Below are positions 1-14,062 of a DNA stretch of 64,000 nt, piece by piece. Source of the stretch: Lingula anatina (Eukaryota; Brachiopoda; Lingulata; Lingulida; Lingulidae); NCBI RefSeq assembly GCF_001039355.2, contig NW_019775425.1, positions 391,366 to 455,365 on the forward strand. Direction: 5' to 3'. How positions within the stretch are numbered: the first letter of the stretch is position 1; each line of letters opens with the position of its first letter. The position numbers and the translations under genes are program-made. Below the pieces are notes generated by a model, which worked only from the letters and a program-made list of their open reading frames with translations, searched no databases and had not been told where the DNA came from.

Positions 1-1656
1 TATCACGTCTGAAGGTTTAAGACAAGCTTGGCGGAAAGAGGAGATATAGCCCTTTGCCACAGGAAGGTGAATCAGACAATGTTTAACAGATTTATTTTCT
101 TTATTTGGGTAAATTTATAGTTACATCATGTCTGCAAGACGGCCACAGCTGTAGCGCCCTAGAGTATTCAATACAAGATGTGGAATATAATTAAGACTAG
201 TCTTGATTGACTTGATTAGACCTTTGCGAGGTACCGACCTTACCGAGGTAAAGGAAGAGAAGCTAATCAGAGGCAGAGATACAGCTCGCAACATATTAAC
301 CAGGATTTTGACATTATGACTGTTTATCGTACAGGCAAACAATGGCGGAATCTGTAGATTTTTGACACGGCGTGTTTGTTTTACATCAACATATGAACAA
401 TAATTATGCAACATAAAAGGCAAGTAAGTCTACAACAACAACCCACATGAAAGTTGCAACTGCTAGTTAATGTGTAGAAGTTTCTAGTTTGCAATTTTTG
501 CTACATATGAAGTAAGTTGTTTACTGGTCGACGGTAGTTCATGACGGGGCATGACGTACGTGCACACTTCCAAAAACCACCATTAAAAAACTCTTAAAAG
601 CTCTCTCCAGTGTTTTCACTAAAACCAGATGTATATAGCAACACCAGGCATCCCCAGTACTGAGTAGTGCTGAAAATCAATAGCTTCCCCCAAGCTAAAC
701 ATTGGTCGCTGAAAGCCAGACAACATCGACATATATGATTCCATTCTAATGATTTATAAGTCTTTAACAACACGCAAACTTGGTGAAAGCTACACGGGCG
801 AACCATGTATTGGGCTCACAGCTTGTATTTGGAGTCGTTCCACTGATGCGCTAACGAAAACTACTGATTTTACCATCTACAAATGGTTAAACGATAGGGT
901 TAATCCATTGAAGTTTTCTCAAACCTGACACATTGTTTAAATAATTTCACGAAATAGTGTTCCACGATGTAGAACAAATTTATTCTTGCTGCGTGCTTTT
1001 TACTCGCCTGCTGTTCGATTGTTAATTAACTACAGAAGCTGACGTTTTTCACTTTTTTCGCTTCGTTCGTTCGACTTCGGCTTCCGTGAATCTATTTAAT
1101 ATTTTCTATCATTTGCTTGCTGGTTGATGAGAATTGCTTCATAGATTTTTGTAAGTCTTTTTTACACGATGTGCACAAGAGATAACACTTCCTGATCCTC
1201 TTTGTTTCCGGATCTTTCTGTGGATTTTATATTTGCTCTTTGACAGACCTTGCTTCATAAATACCAATTATGAGAGATGTCGCCGTCTGTTTATATACTT
1301 AAAGTTGCTTACAGTACTTCATTTATTCCAGACTTTTTTGCCTGATGTTGAGATTTGTTTCATCAATTACATGTTTTTGTGATTACTACCAACATGTACC
1401 TATTTAAAGCTGTGCGTACTCAAGTTTACTCAGTGTGAATCAAATAGCATGTTTTTTAATGCTTCAGTGGTGATGCCCACATGGATGGGAGAATAGTTAA
1501 TTGTGAGACAGTGTTGGGCTTTTATAAGCAATAATGATATCCGCATTACATTTTATGCTGCTGACACGACCTTAGCTTCATTTCTCCACAACTGTACGTC
1601 ACTAGCCAAAAAACTCCCCTTATTTACCATAGTTTCCAACCATGAACAAACACTAA

Positions 1657-1692
1657 AACACACGCACACGCACACGCACACACACACACACA
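1657..1692. repeat. CA microsatellite
   Basis: CA dinucleotides with interspersed CG steps, directly visible. An AAAT tetranucleotide tract follows at about 1738-1763. Confidence 0.9.
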
Positions 1693-4635
1693 TCCTGAAA
1701 TCGTCAAAATGATCGACTGATCCAAATGTGATATATTTAAATAATAAATAAATAAATAAATAATAATTTAAGATAAACATCACAAGTTTAACAAGTTTCA
1801 TGTTACAGGAATGACAAAAGCAAATAGTTACTCAGTAACTAACGCCTTTCAGTTGTTCCCTAACTGAATTTTCCGGTTAAACAGCGACAATGAATAATGA
1901 AACATGCATAAAAAATCCTGCTACAGGAATTTTATTTGATGTACTGTTCACTTGCCACCTCACTGATATGATGCCTCTGTTATTTACGGCCCTAATATAA
2001 ATCTACTAAATGCACAGGCACATGCACAGTCTGCCCACTCGTAAAGGCGACCTTTGAGTTGTAATTGCGGTGGTATAAATCCTACTTGTGACGATGAGAC
2101 ATTATTGTCAAAGCACCCAAATGGCATGGGAGGCCTTTCCCTTCAGGTCACGAGATTAACATGTGGTGGACTTTAACCCCGGCATAAAAATTTCGTCAGT
2201 TTTCCATATTAAAATCTCTCTCCCGTTTTCAACGCTGTTTGGCTGTACTTTGACTGGTTTCGTGCAGCTTTCTGCGGTTTATAACAAAGTTACCACAGGT
2301 GGGCCATAGATTCAGTCAAAATTTCGTTAAAAACAATGGTGGCATACATTAAGCAGTGTTACCAAAAAAGCTGACCCCCCCCCCTCCACCTACTCGCCCC
2401 GACACCTAAACATCAGGTCCATACAGCCCTTTACAACAGCTGTTTTCAAAGTCTTGGTATTTGTAAAATAGGAGTTTCGATGATCGGGGTATTTCAACAA
2501 AGAAATATGTACTGTGCTTTTTTTTTCTGTGAACCAACTTCAAAGTCTGATATAAATCTAAGATATGGGCATTCCATTATTCCACATAAGGTTTGAACCG
2601 TTACACTTTTCAACATTTTCATCAACACCTGTTCTACTACTGCGGTACATATTAAGAAATGATTAAATACAATCTACAAATACGTCCCTACAAAGAAAAA
2701 AATGTTTCTTTGCGAAAAAAAATATTGCAGAGATTATAGATTTTGAATAAGATGTACATAAGATCCAGAATAACTTGTAGAACGCACCTTGCATGCCAAT
2801 AGCGTTCCTGTAGTACAAACTTCATAACTAAGTGTAACAACAGCACTATATTAAAACCTCGCCAGGTACCCAATATATAAACGTACATGTAAATGTACAT
2901 GATGTTGTGTGATGAGAAATCCATCAAGCACTTATAATGAGCATTCAGTCCTGTCCTTACCTTAAAATACAGGACGTACGATCATCATCAGGCTGTTTTC
3001 TTCGTCAGAAACGAAACAGCAGAGAATTAGACCTGAGTACCCATTCAGAAAGGAGCTAAAGAAGCCTGGGGCAGCCTCGATGAAATCGACTTCGTTCTGT
3101 TGTCAGTCAAGCTGCTTTCGCCAGTTGAGTTGCCCGGATGAACATATACGGCACAGTTCTAAATATTTGCACTCTTTTAATGTGTTGTGTCGCTTTAGCT
3201 TTATCGTATACAGAAGTATATCCCGACATATGAGCAATTTTCCTAATTGATCTATGAATAGATGACACCTGCCCCTGTTCGCTTTACATAAAATAAAAAC
3301 ATAAAAGACACCTCGCAATGACCTGCGTGGTACTCTTATATAAAAAGGGTCATATCTCGGAACATCTGTAGCTGAAATTGCAAATACACACGTCCCTGCT
3401 AATCTACACAAGATTTAAGGTGAAAAAAACGCTATGCAATTTAGAATCTGAGTTGGTTGAACTTTCCCATGAAAGCGGTAAAATAATCGGGCAACTGTTT
3501 CTGCTCTGTAAATGGGGTTGATTTTCAGATAATTTATCCTGAAGTTCACCATTTTTTCAGCCTGCATGTTCCTTGGCTAAATTTATACTTATGTAACGCA
3601 TCACTTCCTCTTAAACCGCGATACTGGATACAAATATTTTATGGCAGGTTTACCCCTTTGCTTCCAGATATTTGCACACACTTCTGAATCAATCCCAGCG
3701 TGGATGTACAAACGTAATGTTTGTTGTCTCATGACGAGGTCGGTTTGGACAAAATGAAATGTGGGACTGTAGATCAATTTGTAACTCGATAAAAACAAGT
3801 TGCACTTTGTATACACAGAGAAGGAGGAGGGGAAATAGTCGTATTTAGCACTAAATGCTGTAAACTTTTGCAAATTCAGCACAAAACGGTCGCAGGATAT
3901 TTCTTTCCGATCGTTTAAGAAAAGAGATACGTGGAAACTCGGGATCACTTACATAAATCTGTAAAGCCTACTTAGTTGTTCGTGTCACAGTACACACTGT
4001 GTGACGCATAAGTTGTCTGCAAGACTGACATGAAATACTGTCATTGGTCGCTTTAGATGCATACATTTCTTTTCAAACGATAATCTTCTGCAGACCCTGT
4101 TCGATAAGCAACTAACGTATTAAAAAGAAATTTAGAAGTGTTTACTCACCGTGAATATGCTTCACAAAACCATAAAACACTTGTGAGAACTATATTGATA
4201 ATTAATAACGCACATCAATTAGGCCTATTAGTTAATATTCATGTGGTTTCCAGTAAACCAATATTTTACATCCGCTACCGTAAGCATCGCGAGTTTCACA
4301 GCACAAGCTCAATGAAGGCAGAAAGCCCGCCGCTGCATAAATAATGTATTTACATGTCCACAGTCATATTAGGCTTGAAAATCGATTAATTCATTGATTT
4401 ATGAGCATATCTTACTTCATGGGGAGAAACGTGGTTTCTTTTGCTGAACAGTTGTGGCGGCAACGCTCGATAACAGAATATTGTGGCCAGGGCTGCGGTT
4501 TCCATGTGGTGTGCATGATAATTAGTACCTAATTAAAATCAGTTGACTTCCCTGTATTAATTGATTTTTTTCTTTCGTAAGGAACCCTATAGCACTGTGC
4601 CCTACTTCTGGGATTTTATGATCCCTCTCTCCCTA

Positions 4636-4637
<2 letters not shown>

Positions 4638-4681
<44 letters not shown>
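4638..4681. repeat. CT microsatellite
   Basis: Uninterrupted CT repeat of about 44 bases. A GT-rich imperfect tract follows between about 4685 and 4810. Open frames crossing the pair are low-complexity artefacts. Confidence 0.9.
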
Positions 4682-4682
<1 letters not shown>

Positions 4683-7600
4683 ACCGTGCGTGCGCATGTG
4701 TGTCTGTGTTTATGAGTCACTTTTGGGATTTAATGATCTCTCTCTCTTTATTGCAGATGTGTGTGCGTGTGTGCATGCGTGCGTGCATGTGTGCGTGTGT
4801 GTGTGTGTCACAACCTCCCTTTCTTTTATTTTCCTTTCATTTATTTTCTTTGTACTTTAATACTTTAAAAAGTTGACCTGCCATATGTATATGCTACCAG
4901 TTCGAATTGTTAAAGGCCAGCGTTGTAAATTAGGCAATGTTCACAATATCATTTCAGTCAAAAAGCACGCTGGAAACACAAGTCTTCTTAACGGAATAAT
5001 CCATTTGATCATTTTACTTCCTTAAGTGCCATTTTCTCTTATATCAGTTCTCGTAAGGGCACAAATAACTGCTGTACAATTTACGTGACTCTTTGCAGTC
5101 TACCAAAAACAAAGAAATTTATCCTGAAATAAAATCGAAGAACAAGCATCCCTTAATATACGGGACTCCGGGACATGCGTATTCTCAATATGAACAGCTG
5201 TTACATCAGTTCTTGGTAAAGACAATCAGAAAACATTTCAAGCCCCATGTTCACACTCATCGCTGTTGTAACATTACTGGTTTTTTATTGTCAAAATATT
5301 AACACATCTTCTAGTATATATTAGCCATATGGTTATTATGATATATTTGTACAATCACCGAAATAAGTTTATATTTGATTTGGTGCGGCGATTTGTGGAA
5401 TGAAATTGTACTTGAAGCCCTTTAGGTAAAAATAAACATATTTTCAGGATGTTCTATGTTGACCTAGGCACAAGGACCAATATCGATCAGATTTTGGGAT
5501 GAATCCAAACCGATGCCCTCGTGATATATTTAAGTTATCATTTACTCGATTTGTATCAGATACCCGTCGTAATAAGGCCAGTGCATAATTACATACATAT
5601 TGGCCTGATATGTAACATGTTGAATATGATATACAGTGTTAATATGCTCTGTAGGCTACAAAACATTTGTTTGAACGTTTTATAATACTTTAATATGAAA
5701 ACTGCCACATGTGCTAAGATACATTACTTTAATATACTGACGCAGGTACCTCCCAAAAATATAAAATTGCTTTTTCACCAAGTGACCGAATATGAAACTT
5801 GAGAATGAGGAATGCTTAAAATAAAATCGAAATGAAAGAAATATAATGGCAAGCAATACAGTGTACATGTAAACATTTCCGTCGAATGTGATTTTAAAGA
5901 CATGATACCCGTATACAGTCTGTCCACTCTATAGCTCGCAGTGATGAACTATGGGCGTTACTTGTGGTGTCTCTACCGCCTCGTTACATCAGTATTTATA
6001 GTGATTTATTATAGTTTTATACACTATGTGCTCGTACATATCAGCATATGGATCAATACGTAAAACACATTGTTCAAAGTTAAAGCCCATCTTTTTTTCA
6101 TATCTTGTTTTACGGTCAAGTCGATATGATTTTCGAGAAAACGAATAAATGAAAATAGAATGTACCATGACATTTTAATCTCGTCTACAGTAAAATTCTC
6201 TTTCTTTAAGTAAAAAACAGCGAAATAAATGTATTTGCTCGACAAAGTATAAACCGCATCTGCAAATGTAACCAAATAGTTTATTATAAAAGCAGTCTGT
6301 TATATGAGCATAAAGCTCTTTAAGTATGATCAGAAGATTAACAGGCTCGTGGCAAAAACGTAATTCCGAAGGAACCCATGTGCAGCATGACTAGTTTCTG
6401 ATATATATATATAGTATCACATCTAATTTCCGTCACCAGTTTCATCATGTGCGACTCCAATTTCTGTCTTCTATAGCGACCTGCTCTTGCAATAATCAAA
6501 ATTACTTGTGAAGATGACACGTGGCCATGCATGCAGAAGTCTTTGGTTACCAGTGTGAAGTGTGGAGTGGCCGTTTCAGGAAGATAACAATATACGTGAT
6601 GTCTAAGATAGATAGGAATCCTAGCTAACTTGATGGATACAAAACTCCATTTATAATTTATATATATATTTTTTTTTCTACCTCAAGGCCGATTTTGTGA
6701 TCTTCCTGACGAAAAAATTTAGAAAAAGAAGAAAAGGGAGAAAAATTAGAAAAAAGAAATAAGAAACGACTTCCCTCTTTTATCTTGTACTATTATTTTA
6801 AACGAGTGTTACAACGATATTCAGACAAGGACTATTGGGTGTTTGAACAAAGGGAAAACCCATATTCGTCAGGTATGATGGATGTCTGTTTGTCAGTTAG
6901 CAACTCATTAACTACTTGACTGTTTTTCTACGATGCAAATGCAAGTATATTACATCTCAAATGACCCATGTCAGCAGTCAGCACAGGATAAAATAGGATA
7001 AAAAAAACTTTTGATAAATTTTCCCAATTCTCTTGTTCCTTTAAAATAAACACAAGCAACATTACACGACAGACTATCTAATTCTCGTTAACCTTGCTAA
7101 AATTAGAAAAAAATCGAGACCCTGTGTATTCAAGAGACTCATTAGTACGGTGAGGGATCACCCAAAGAACCTTAGGTATCAATCTGATGTGGTGTCATAA
7201 AGAGAGATTTTTTACTGGAATTAAATGTCATATATAGATAGGGAGGAGAAGAAAAGAAAGAAATTTTGCATTACACATTTTATTTTAATAACTAAACTGA
7301 TTAGATTTTTTTTCAGTTTGAGTATCTACTTAAATATGTGTGCGTAAAATATAATGACTTTTTATTATAGTGAGTAAATAGTCACGATTAAAACCTTAGA
7401 GGTTGCCTTTCAAATTTACATATGGATACAGAAAAATAAAGACAAAACAGGAAGAGCTTCATTTAGAACTTCATTCTAAGAGACCAGGAAACCAAATATT
7501 ACAATCTGATTACATTGTAAGCTCCTGGCAGCTATATGAGTGTTCACGCCATGAGTCACTGAGATTTCGACTCTAAAATTACGACTACTTATGATCAAGT

Positions 7601-10600
7601 TGTCAGCTTAGGTTACAGTTTCAGTCATTTCTTGTATGCGAAATGACAAGCTCTGACACGCAGGTGCTGGCTCAGCTGATGAAATAACTGCAATACAGAC
7701 CGCCTTTGCATTTTATCAATCAGAGACACGTTTTTGTTTCTGGTTGAATGTGATTATATTCCCTTGGCGTCAGCACAAAGAACGTTAACATGGGTTACGA
7801 GTGAATATGAAACAATCTAACTGCTCTAAATGATTATATCACTTTGAGGAATTTCAGGAAACAGCAACTGCACAACATTGGGCGAGAAATTAATCATTCT
7901 AAATGATTTAAAGAGCCACCAATTTGCAGTCTTGTTGCTTCTACTGTAAATAGTATGAATAGCAGAGGAAATTGGCTGTGCGGTTAAAATATAACCATAA
8001 AACCCCTAAGACACGGAGACAAAAAAAAAATTAACCAGCACTGAAAGTTAAGAGACCGACCCAATTTTCCATTTATAACCTCTTGTGGCGTCATGTAGAA
8101 CTCTCAGCTGGCAATATCCTCGGTATCTTGTGCATGTAGCACATGTCTAACAACAATAAACCAGATTATTTCGATATACCAATTTACAGCAAAAAATCTC
8201 AGGTCGACAGCTTGTGGGCAGCATTATTCCTGTTAGCATAATTACCTTAAATTCAAATATACAGCAATGGATAGTCATATTAAACCCTGTGCTACAAGGG
8301 TCTTAGTTTGATCAAAGGTCTACACAGCAAATGCGCCCGTAAAATAAACTGACATGCCTGAGAAGGATGAGAAGATGAAGTCATTACTTATGAACTTAGT
8401 ACTCACCTCTGCTTTGAGTCAGAGTTCTTGAGCTATCCCTGTCTATACCTCGCCCAAACTCCTAAACACTATGAATCGGGATAAATGGGAGCTTTCCCTG
8501 TCACATGCTTATGAGTTGCACTGCAGCTGCTGGCGCGAGGAGCTGTAATTCGACAAAGAGTACAAAGATCAGACGTTTATATGTGGCCAGTAACCCGCAA
8601 AACAAAAGAGGGTGACGTACAATAGGAGGCTGTCCACGGAAATTTCAGGGGCTACTCGGATCAATATTATCTGAAAATGTAGAACGGCCTGCTGTTCTTT
8701 ATTGTTTGCGGTTATCCGCTATGAGTTAATTAAAGCATAGTATATAAAAACATTAATAACCTTACGCTGAGTTGAAATGGAGCTGCACATAAGAATTTGG
8801 AGACAGAAAATAACTTGTTAAACCATCCCATACCAAAATGTCTAAAATCTTTGCATTGTCTCTGATTGTCATTATTTCCAGTAAAGCTTATTTTTAACTC
8901 TGAATAGTGGGCTTCTTGAACGCACGGAAATCTTTAAATGCAATATAGATATAATACATACGAGTGCACCATATTTCCTTTAGACTATATTTACTTACTT
9001 AAATTAAGCATGCCCTAGCGTGACTCAGCTCGGTAAAATTGTCACTGAAAAAGTGATGACTATCTTTGTACAATGCTCATATTCCAGCCTCTAGGCCACT
9101 CTAACTACAGCACAGAGCGCACGGTGACAGTACTCTGTGACATTGCACACAGTAATGACTCATGGGTTAATCTATACGTCTTGACATCCCAGTTGTCGAC
9201 ATTACCAGGCCACTGGACATATGTAGGACTTGGAAATGTTCCAAAATGCAAGTGTCAGAAACGCTGCTTGCATGACTACCTCAGCATTACATCAGGCTTA
9301 ACTTATATTGCAGATCGTACTTTGCTTATACCTAAATTTATAACCAATCCTTTTATTATCATATAAATGATACTGCAGGTATATGGCACTCAATTGTCGA
9401 TTTAAAAGACGTATGACACATTGGTGACACAGGGTAGAGTGGCATGGCTCACCGAGTGCTCTATCTCTCTGTCTCTGACACGTGCCGTATTTACTCTAAG
9501 AAAAATGGACGCCGTGTCTTCAACGTTAAAAAACAATGAACTTACTGTACCTATATTACAACATGAGAAAAAAATATGGCGGGTAGAGAGCAACAACGAC
9601 CTTGATTGAACTGGTCGATATTCAGTTGCCACGTCGCTCACTGTGCATATAGGTTTATGACAATAACCCTTTTTATACGCTTACTTTCAATGAACCTATA
9701 CATAAAAAGAGAACAAACACAGACCTATATGCCCGACTGAGGAGACAACAATAAACGCTTACCAAATATTATCCTTCTTCAGTGTGGAGACCAGAGTGTT
9801 TAGAATGTAAATGCCTAGGTATTTGCCTAGTCTGTTGATAATACGACGGACTGAATAAGACAAAGGATTTTCCTATTTTATTGGTGTTTTCTCTAACACA
9901 TTCATTAGAATAATATCGAATGTGCACAGGCTGCTCTCATGCCGCAATCAGCCTGGATTGTCCGTGCAATCACAGAGGTTAAGAATAAGATGAGGGGAAT
10001 TCCCTGCGGGAACTTTGGTAGATAAAAAACACTACAGCTGTCGCTTTTGAAATGAGACTAAATATACATTAGCAGACTTTTATGGAACCCATGACCAATA
10101 TTCAGAGTCGTTGGCCAAGGCAAATGCTTGGGGGGAGCTGTTGAAGGCCTAGGAACATGACGACACCTGCGAGCAGGTTATTTGTACCACTAACTGAAAG
10201 ACAGGCAAGAGACATCTGATGAAATGAGAGAGAGGAAAAGGCTAACATTTTATCAAGGTCTATTTTTTTTTCAAAAATCCATGGAGGCTGAAGCACCTGT
10301 TACCCTGCCCCCTCCCTCCTGCAGCCTCCGGCCCTGGTATCCCTCTCTCTCTCTCAATCTCTCTCTCAATCTCTCTCTCTCTCGCCCGCCAGTTTTTGAA
10401 CTTCCTATAAATGAATCTAATCTATCTGACCGTGTCAAGTCTTCGAACGCATAGGGGGATCAAGTTCATATTTATATTTTAACAACGTACTTCGTGCAAT
10501 TAGTTTCACTTTTCAAAGTAAAATACGGTGTACAAAAAACAGGCGGTGAATCATTTAGTAAATAAATAGAAGGTTTTTATTTTCGTTCCAACGTCAACAT

Positions 10601-10884
10601 TTGCACAAATCCAAAAAAGGAGTTAGACGTAATTAAAACAACTTTAAGGTTTTAACATTTGACATCATTTATTTCGAGTCATTTAAAACTTGAGGAGGGG
10701 AAATTTTTGTGTATACTTGTATTTGTATATACACCAGACCACTGTTTATTTTATGAAACAGTATTATTTGGCCATGTCTGAGTAATTTGTTTCACTTTCG
10801 ATATTTCTTTACCTGGGGTTGGAAAATTACTTAAAGTCTATAAATAACCAAGAGATTATTATTTAAGATGCAGACGCGTTGGAT

Positions 10885-12875
10885 ATGAAATTTAAGATGG
10901 CATTTCGGAACAATCGCAAAAAGTTGGGCGATATGTCACGGTGGATACCCATAATTTTGTCGATGCCTTTAATGGCAGCTACCATAATTGATACCAAAGG
11001 TAGGTCATTTCTCTCACTTTCTCTAATTCGTTTTGCACTTTACTAACAATTTGCATTTCTTAGACAATTTTTAACTGATTCATAATCATGCTCCTACTAG
11101 TACATTCCTGAAAAAGGGTAAATTTCTGTCTGTGGGTATTCCATATTCAACAAGTACTAGGCCTGTCTCATAGCGCCTATCATCAACCAAGAACAGGCAA
11201 GGCTTTTCATCAATCATTTGCAGGTTTCAAATATCTCTTTTATTTTCCCACAGAACCGGAACAAATAGTGTCGTTATCATGGTCTCGACCCGGTGGTATC
11301 TCCGTCTCCTCTGCTTTAAACCGCCTGTACGTGGTGGACACCGGGAACTCCGCCGTTCTGTACTGGGACCTCGACTTGAAGAGAGCCACGACTGTGCTCG
11401 GGGGGTCTGGTAAGAAAGGGTTTTTGAACGGTCCATGCACAGAGGCGAAACTCCAAAGGCCGATTGACTTGACCGTTACAAGGGATCCATCTGTTGTGTA
11501 CATCACTGATGATAACATTATACGTAAAATTGACGGAGTATCTGAGAAAGACTGTGAGATATCGAGCTTTGCTGGTGAGAGAAGGACAAAGGGAGGGATT
11601 GAACCTATTGATGGCCCCCTGTCGGCAGCATCCTTCGGTGATATCGAGTACATGACCTACTCGTTTTCTGAACATGCATTATACCTACTAGATAATAAAA
11701 CTGTTCGAAGGCTGGACATAAATGCGAAACAAGTGGAAACACTGCTTGTTAATGACAATACTGGGCAGCCTGTCCTGGGTGTTATTGCGTTTGCGATAGC
11801 CGAGCTTAAACCGACAAAATATGCTGTGTATGAAACAACACAAGGTTTGTTGCGACCGGTTGAAGATGTGTACATTGTTCAGCCTGTCATTCCTTACATC
11901 AACTCTACTAATATGACCTCTCCAAATTATCCTGTGGCGCTTTCACAATACGGTGGTTATCTTTTTGCTTACGATTTGTCCGACAACACCATCAAAGTTA
12001 CGAAGCTAATAAATTCTTCAGAGCAGATAGAAACGATCGCAAACCTGGAAGACTTCATTGTGCTCCGACTCGCATTCATGTCTACTGAACATGGATGCAG
12101 CCTGTTTGCGTCTGACTTTAAACGACCGACCATCATTAAAATCGCAATCCCAGACACGATATGTCCCAAGTCCCCATCCAGCGAGTCTATGGTTATGTCC
12201 AATGACGGGTACGTAACTTACGTCTTGCGGTTTATAGTTTCAGGCGTCTTTGCTGGAGTATTTCTCGTTATCTGCGTAGTTGTTATAGCTGTAAGAAAGG
12301 GCATGTCCAAAACACGGTCTGCAGAAGATCCGAATAATGCCGATGACAATATGCAAAAGGACGGTCTTATGCCCGCTGAAGAGGATAAGGGTACAGAAAG
12401 GGAGACAGACCAGGAAAAACACCCGAAACCCGCAAGAAACACCAGTAATATTGCTAAACGAGATATAAGTCTTCCTGTGGGTGAACCAAAACCCTTCTAC
12501 GCCAGAAAGCGTTCTTCTGAGTTCCTAGTTGACCAAGATGAAACGGACTCGCAGGACTACTTTGATATGAGCGGAGAAGACTTCCGTCTCTCTGCAACAA
12601 GCATTGTCCGCGAGTGCTCTTTCTGGGTTGATCCTGAATTACTAATCTGTAAAGATGCTGTGCCTTCACAGCCCCCTCCACCTGCTACCGGCGTCAGAGC
12701 GAGCACCGACTTACGCACTTCACTTCGCCAGGGCATCCATACTCCCAAAGAGCGCGAGAAGAGCACGGGCCCTAAATGCGGAGGCCCCGGAATCTACGTG
12801 AACGTTCCACAGTCGCCTCCTGTACGCCCTCCCCATCCAGCCCCAAGACCGTCCAAGCTGCTGAAAGGGAAATGA
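10885..12875 (+). CDS. Gene A: NHL-repeat single-pass membrane protein with signalling tail
   Basis: Two exons: 10885-10999 and 11254-12875, joined in phase 1 at a G|GT donor and a CCCACAG acceptor; 578 residues. The first exon gives a basic start and the hydrophobic run WIPIILSMPLMAATII, a signal peptide or anchor; the ATG at 10885 or the one before SRWIP could be used. The ectodomain to about residue 360 has NHL/beta-propeller-type strands (LYVVDTGNSAVLYWDL, VYITDDNIIRKID, and a DGPLSAASFGD turn before LYLLDNKTVRRLD). A transmembrane helix lies at about 365-388 (FIVSGVFAGVFLVICVVVIAV), followed by RK stop-transfer residues. The tail of about 190 residues carries YFDM (Tyr474, YxxM, a PI3K-SH2-type motif), QPPPPA, YVNV (Tyr553, YxNx, a Grb2-SH2-type motif) and PHPAPR (565-570, an SH3-ligand type). 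Signalling is inferred from the motifs only. I recognise no named orthologue. Confidence 0.82.
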
Positions 12876-13866
12876 TAAAACGTGACACCACAATGATACC
12901 CTATATCTGTATGATTCGGGTATAGAATATATTAACAATTATAACTATAATTTAAATTCTAAGCAGAAGAAGAAAAGTATTTATTTTAAGATGCTTGAGA
13001 CAGTGATAATCGCACGGACTGCAATTTACATAATCCAGAGTTACATTTGTATACTCTTCAAAAAAAAAAAAAGGAAAAGCGAACCATCACGAACAATCCC
13101 TCTGATGGGCCCCTGAATTTATTTAAAGGGGCTCTTGGGGGGGGGGAGTGGTGCGCAGGGGCGGACAGGGATCGCGTCGTTTTGCTCATATTTAATTGCT
13201 GAAACATGTCATGGGAGTTTAAGGGGTGGGCTGCGTGCCCTCAGCTTAAACCCCTTGGATACGTCCCCTTTCTTGCATTTAAATCAATGATATAGTTATA
13301 TCAGTATTTAGGATAGATAAAAGTGTAAATGTTATATTTTAAATATCCTCAAAGGAACTTATTTATAAAATATGTGGTTTCCTTCTTTCATATATTAATG
13401 CTGCTGTCAATGTTACGTGTACAAAATGAGTGTTGATAATAAATTTTTTAGTAAATTGATTTAGTTTTTCTTGGATTTCAATTACAACTTGCTAAGGAAA
13501 CAGCTGATATAAAGTGGTTTTCAGTTTGTTTATCTGTTTAAATGGGAGTTTCTTTTTACTCAAAATAAGAAATAATTGCACTTATCAAAGTCAGTATGCA
13601 ATGAATCAACATTCATTCTTAGAGCATGAGAAGATAAATATTTTACAAGAAAACAATAAGAAGAAAAACATAAGAAAACAAAAAATTTATCTGTGTCGTG
13701 TGTGAAGGTGCCCGTGTGTGAAAATCGTTTCTCTTTTTGATTGTTTACATATAAAAAAGCGGTCGCAGTTTTCGCAAAAGCTCTTTCATAAGTAGACCTA
13801 CATGTATTATGTCTCACGTCAGTGGGTTCAAATGTCATTGTGTTAGCAAAGCAGGCTGCATTATGG
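12876..13866. other. Gene A 3'UTR and spacer
   Basis: After the TGA of gene A the DNA is AT-rich, apart from a short G-rich stretch at about 13100-13260. A candidate polyadenylation signal AATAAA is at 13438-13443. No exon is seen. Confidence 0.5.
13438..13443 (+). promoter_or_regulatory. Candidate polyadenylation signal, gene A
   Basis: AATAAA hexamer about 560 bases after the stop codon, followed by a T-rich stretch. It is placed by position only. Confidence 0.35.
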
Positions 13867-14062
13867 AATATCTTTCATTGTGTGTGGATCTACACTGTGT
13901 TTTCTTGGATATCCAAACAACCTGCTCAGTGTATAACTTTTGAAAAATCTCTCCCTTTCGTCTTACTTTCAAAACCATTAAAAGAACATCTTTGATGCCA
14001 GGCACAGAAAAAGAAAATACAAGTCTGAATATCATGGAGTGCGCCATGAAACTGCATCAATT
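13867..14062 (+). pseudogene. Decayed partial copy of gene B tail
   Basis: This stretch aligns base for base, with scattered mismatches and small gaps, to gene B at about 15553-15748. Shared blocks include GGATATCCAAACAACCTGCT against GGAAATCCGAACAAAGCTGA, CAGTGTATAACTTT against CAGTGTATCACTTT, and a nearly exact stretch from ATCTTTGATGCCAGG through GAATATCATGGA. Gene B codes there for the VKRKSLMPGTEKENTSLNVM part of its tail. No long open frame is kept, and I see neither a signal-peptide exon nor a membrane segment beside it. It is best read as the remnant of a tandem gene copy; the breakpoints are approximate. Confidence 0.75.

Larger units (their letters stand above)
1..10884. other. Gene-free AT-rich intergenic stretch
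   Basis: I see no coding exon that I can support on either strand. Open frames here are short, lack recognisable domains and do not join through plausible splice sites. The stretch holds simple repeats: CA at about 1657-1692, AAAT at 1738-1763, CT at 4638-4681, TG-rich at 4757-4810 and another CT tract near 10339-10383. There is also a C-run near 2375. Promoter or 5'UTR sequence of gene A must lie at the right end, but no clear TATA box or initiator stands out. Confidence 0.6.

Noticed and set aside
3601-3948. 115-codon minus-strand open frame in the left intergenic region
   Set aside because: No domain, signal peptide or neighbouring exons; length is within what chance allows on six frames.
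11240-11675. Overlapping minus-strand frames opposite gene A's large exon
   Set aside because: Shadow frames of a real coding exon, with no independent support.
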